Assembly: GCF_021440195.1 (NCBI RefSeq)
Contig: NZ_JAJTSZ010000010.1
Coordinates: 124,001-188,000, forward strand
DNA from: Dyadobacter sp. CY356
Lineage (GTDB): Bacteria; Bacteroidota; Bacteroidia; Cytophagales; Spirosomataceae
Direction of reading: 5' to 3'
DNA length: 64,000 bases
A program made the position numbers and the translations under genes. Below, piece after piece: positions 61,980 through 64,000 of this stretch. Numbering within the stretch: position 1 is the stretch's first letter; each line of letters begins with the position of its first letter. The notes beneath the pieces were generated by a model, which did no database searches, was not told the origin of the DNA, and saw nothing but the letters and a program-made list of their open reading frames with translations.

Positions 61980-62063
61980 ATGATCACAATCCTTTTAGTA
62001 TCTGCCGGAATTTTATGTTTCGCGCTTTTCTACAAAACAGTAAACTTCTTTGAAAATATCTAA
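61980..62063 (+). CDS. 27-residue membrane peptide before kdpF
   Basis: ATG at 61980 gives MITILLVSAGILCFALFYK plus TVNFFENI: one hydrophobic helix and a short aromatic tail. It lies 2 bp before kdpF and in my memory similar peptides occur at the same place in other Bacteroidota kdp operons. It may be an accessory subunit of the pump; too short for standard gene finders. Confidence 0.55.
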   Translation: MITILLVSAGILCFALFYKTVNFFENI

Positions 62064-62065
62064 TC

Positions 62066-62143
62066 ATGGCAGCGCTCTTCATAGTCTCAATATGTGTGTT
62101 TGGTTATATCTGTTACGTATTGATCAAACCTGAAAAGTTCTAA
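62066..62143 (+). CDS. kdpF: KdpF, small subunit of the potassium-transporting ATPase
   Basis: 25 residues from the ATG at 62066, one hydrophobic helix ending in YVLIKPEKF, the conserved KdpF C-terminus. KdpF stabilises the KdpABC complex in the inner membrane. It lies 46 bp before kdpA in the expected order (kdpF, kdpA, kdpB). Confidence 0.8.
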   Translation: MAALFIVSICVFGYICYVLIKPEKF

Positions 62144-62189
62144 CCGGATCGAAAACCGGAAAACGAAATCGAATTAAAAAATAGAAAAA

Positions 62190-63878
62190 ATGAACACTGA
62201 ATTATTTGGAATCATTGCTATGTTTGTCCTTACGGTTGCCTTCGCAATACCGTTCGGCAAGTACATTGCAAAAGTTTATGCAGGCGAAAAAACCTCCTTC
62301 GATCCTGTTTTTAACCCTATTGAAAAGCTGTTTTTCAAAATTAGCGGTATCGACCAAAACGCTGAAATGAACTGGAAACAGCATATGTTCTCGCTTATCA
62401 CGATCAACATGGTCTGGTTTGTACTGGGTATGTTTGTTCTGATGAATCAAGGCTGGTTGCCATTAAATCCTGACGGAAATCCCGGACAAACGGCTGATCT
62501 GGCTTTTAACACAAGTATTTCATTTGTTGTAAACTGTAACTTACAGCATTACTCGGGCGAATCGGGACTTAGTTATTTGTCTCAGTTATTCCTTATGTTC
62601 TTGCATTTTGTAACGGCAGGAACAGGTATGGCGGCGGCGGCGGTTTTGTTTATGGCATTACGCGAACGCACAACAGACAAGCTTGGTAACTTTTACAATT
62701 TGATGGTAAAATCCTGCACAAGAATTTTGCTTCCGCTTTCAATTCTTGTTGCTTTCATTTTGGCTTTCAACGGAACACCGATGACTTTTGATGGAAAAGA
62801 TACCATCATTAATATGCAGGGAGATACCGTTCAGGTTTCTACCGGACCGGTTGCTGCCTTTGTTGCGATCAAACATTTGGGTACGAATGGTGGTGGATTT
62901 TACGGAGCAAATTCTGCTCATCCTTTGGAAAACCCGAACTATCTGACCAACATGGTTGAAATGATTGCACAGATGATTATTCCAATGGCCATGATCTTTG
63001 CTTTCGGCTTCTTTCTGAAAAGAAGAAAAATGAGCTGGATGATTTTTGGAGTGATGACAATCGGATTTTTACTTCTGACCGTGCCAACAATAATTTGGGA
63101 AAACGGAGGAAATCACGCCATCACCGCCATGGGAATTGATAACAGTTCAGGAGCAATGGAAGGTAAGGAAGTCAGGTTTGGTAGTACGGCTTCTGCATTT
63201 TGGAGTATAGCCACCACCGTTATTTCAACCGGATCTATTAATTCCATGCATGACAGCTTCACGCCACTTTCCGGTATGACCCAATTGCTGGCGATGATGA
63301 CCAATGCTTTTTATGGTGGTGTCGGTGCTGGTATGCTCAATTTTTTTATCTTCATTATTCTGGCTGTGTTTATCAGCGGATTGATGGTGGGTAGAACACC
63401 TGAATTCATGGGCAAAAAAATTGAAGCGCGTGAGATGAAAATTGCGATGATCGTTGCTTTGCTTCATCCATTTCTGATTCTGGTTGGTACCGCTTTGGCA
63501 GCTGCATTTCCTACGATTACTTCTGCTACGCTTGCCAACCCAGGCTTTCACGGATTTACGGAAATGCTTTACGAATATACCTCATCCTCGGCGAATAACG
63601 GTAGCGGGTTTGAAGGTTTGGGCGATAACAACCCATGGTGGAATATCACAACCGGTTTTGTTCTGATCCTGTCACGTTACATTCCAATCATCGGCCCGAT
63701 CGCCATTGCTGGACTTCTGGCCAATAAAAAATACATTCCTGAAAGTGCGGGAACTTTGAAAACAGACTCTTCAACTTTCGGCATTATGATCCTGGCCGTT
63801 ATTGTGATTATCACAGCATTATCCTTTTTTCCGGCTCTTACGCTCGGTCCGATCGCTGAATATTTCACATTACGTTAA
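62190..63878 (+). CDS. kdpA: Potassium-transporting ATPase subunit A
   Basis: 562 residues, full length, about ten membrane helices. The selectivity-filter loops are visible: FNTSISFVVNCNLQHYSGES, LGTNGGGFYGANSAHPLENP, and later loops ending STGSINSMHDSF and TSSSANNGSGFEGLG. KdpA is the potassium-binding channel-like subunit of the high-affinity ATP-driven uptake system used at low potassium. kdpF precedes it and kdpB probably follows at the window edge. Expression is usually under the KdpD/E pair, not seen here. Confidence 0.96.
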   Translation: MNTELFGIIAMFVLTVAFAIPFGKYIAKVYAGEKTSFDPVFNPIEKLFFKISGIDQNAEMNWKQHMFSLITINMVWFVLGMFVLMNQGWLPLNPDGNPGQTADLAFNTSISFVVNCNLQHYSGESGLSYLSQLFLMFLHFVTAGTGMAAAAVLFMALRERTTDKLGNFYNLMVKSCTRILLPLSILVAFILAFNGTPMTFDGKDTIINMQGDTVQVSTGPVAAFVAIKHLGTNGGGFYGANSAHPLENPNYLTNMVEMIAQMIIPMAMIFAFGFFLKRRKMSWMIFGVMTIGFLLLTVPTIIWENGGNHAITAMGIDNSSGAMEGKEVRFGSTASAFWSIATTVISTGSINSMHDSFTPLSGMTQLLAMMTNAFYGGVGAGMLNFFIFIILAVFISGLMVGRTPEFMGKKIEAREMKIAMIVALLHPFLILVGTALAAAFPTITSATLANPGFHGFTEMLYEYTSSSANNGSGFEGLGDNNPWWNITTGFVLILSRYIPIIGPIAIAGLLANKKYIPESAGTLKTDSSTFGIMILAVIVIITALSFFPALTLGPIAEYFTLR

Positions 63879-63990
63879 GAATCGAATAATAAAAAAATAA
63901 AGGCTACAAGAAAATCTGTTCAGGCGACAGACTTTCAAAGATCAATAAGTAGTCAATACCTAATCGCTAACGGCTAAACGCCATAATGAA

Positions 63991-64000
63991 ATGAAAAATC
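63991..64000 (+). CDS. kdpB: Probable first codons of kdpB
   Basis: An ATG at 63991 begins MKN 112 bp after kdpA, where kdpB is expected in this order. Only three codons are in the window, so identity rests on gene order. Confidence 0.35.

Overview
The window looks like chromosomal DNA of a Bacteroidota bacterium, most likely a Cytophagales member close to Dyadobacter. The reasons are: moderate G+C, SusC/TonB-type receptors and OMP_b-brl receptors, many lipoproteins with a Cys at about residue 17-23, a lack of Shine-Dalgarno-led starts, several TAnnTTTG-type -7 promoter elements (the Bacteroidota sigma factor signal), and families such as DUF4142, DUF7674 and Bacteroidota-style Crp regulators. 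The genus is inference. No rRNA, tRNA or CRISPR array was seen.

Layout. 1-4.3 kb: phytate-phosphorus locus (TonB receptor, beta-helix lipoprotein, beta-propeller phytase). 4.4-8.1 kb: small lipoprotein, YoeB-type toxin-antitoxin pair, ABC exporter, divergent MsrA. 8.1-13.4 kb: ferric-reductase-like flavoprotein, MDR oxidoreductase and Crp/Fnr regulator on the minus strand, then a secreted hydrolase and a sugar isomerase/epimerase-like protein. 13.9-16.8 kb: DUF2079 membrane gene broken by an in-frame TAA, overlapping a methyltransferase-glycosyltransferase fusion. 16.9-20.2 kb: lipocalin-like protein, TPR sensor kinase, divergent response regulator. 20.3-21.75 kb: accessory patch with a Y1 (RAYT/IS200-like) transposase, REP-like palindromic repeats, and decayed hsdR and HipB-like antitoxin fragments. 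21.8-24.7 kb: secreted hypothetical, AlkD-like repair protein, PhoD phosphatase.

25.0-37.4 kb holds the most unusual region: eight tightly packed same-strand genes. They encode a vWA-like lipoprotein, a small membrane protein, a tubulin/FtsZ-like GTPase, a 1191-residue protein ending in an actin/Hsp70-fold ATPase, three membrane-anchored proteins, and a periplasmic protein ending in a probable outer-membrane barrel. Together they look like one trans-envelope machine that couples a tubulin-like and an actin/Hsp70-like NTPase to the cell surface. I know of no assigned function for it.

37.4-42.0 kb (minus): cyanophycinase-like peptidase, LolA-like protein, large TonB/OMP receptor. 42.0-47.9 kb (plus): operon of a PLP-dependent Cys/Met enzyme, class A beta-lactamase, class C-like serine hydrolase and S9 peptidase. 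48.0-49.6 kb: YdjC-type deacetylase and DUF4142 protein. 49.9-52.3 kb: HAD hydrolase, TPR protein, OmpA lipoprotein. 52.4-58.5 kb (minus): complete RND efflux operon led by a MarR regulator, with repeated candidate operators. 58.7-61.0 kb: gluconate-2-dehydrogenase subunit 3-like protein with a Tat-like signal plus GMC oxidoreductase with a probable 3Fe-4S Cys motif. 61-64 kb: second REP pair, DUF7674 protein, two tiny membrane peptides (one is KdpF), kdpA and the first codons of a probable kdpB.
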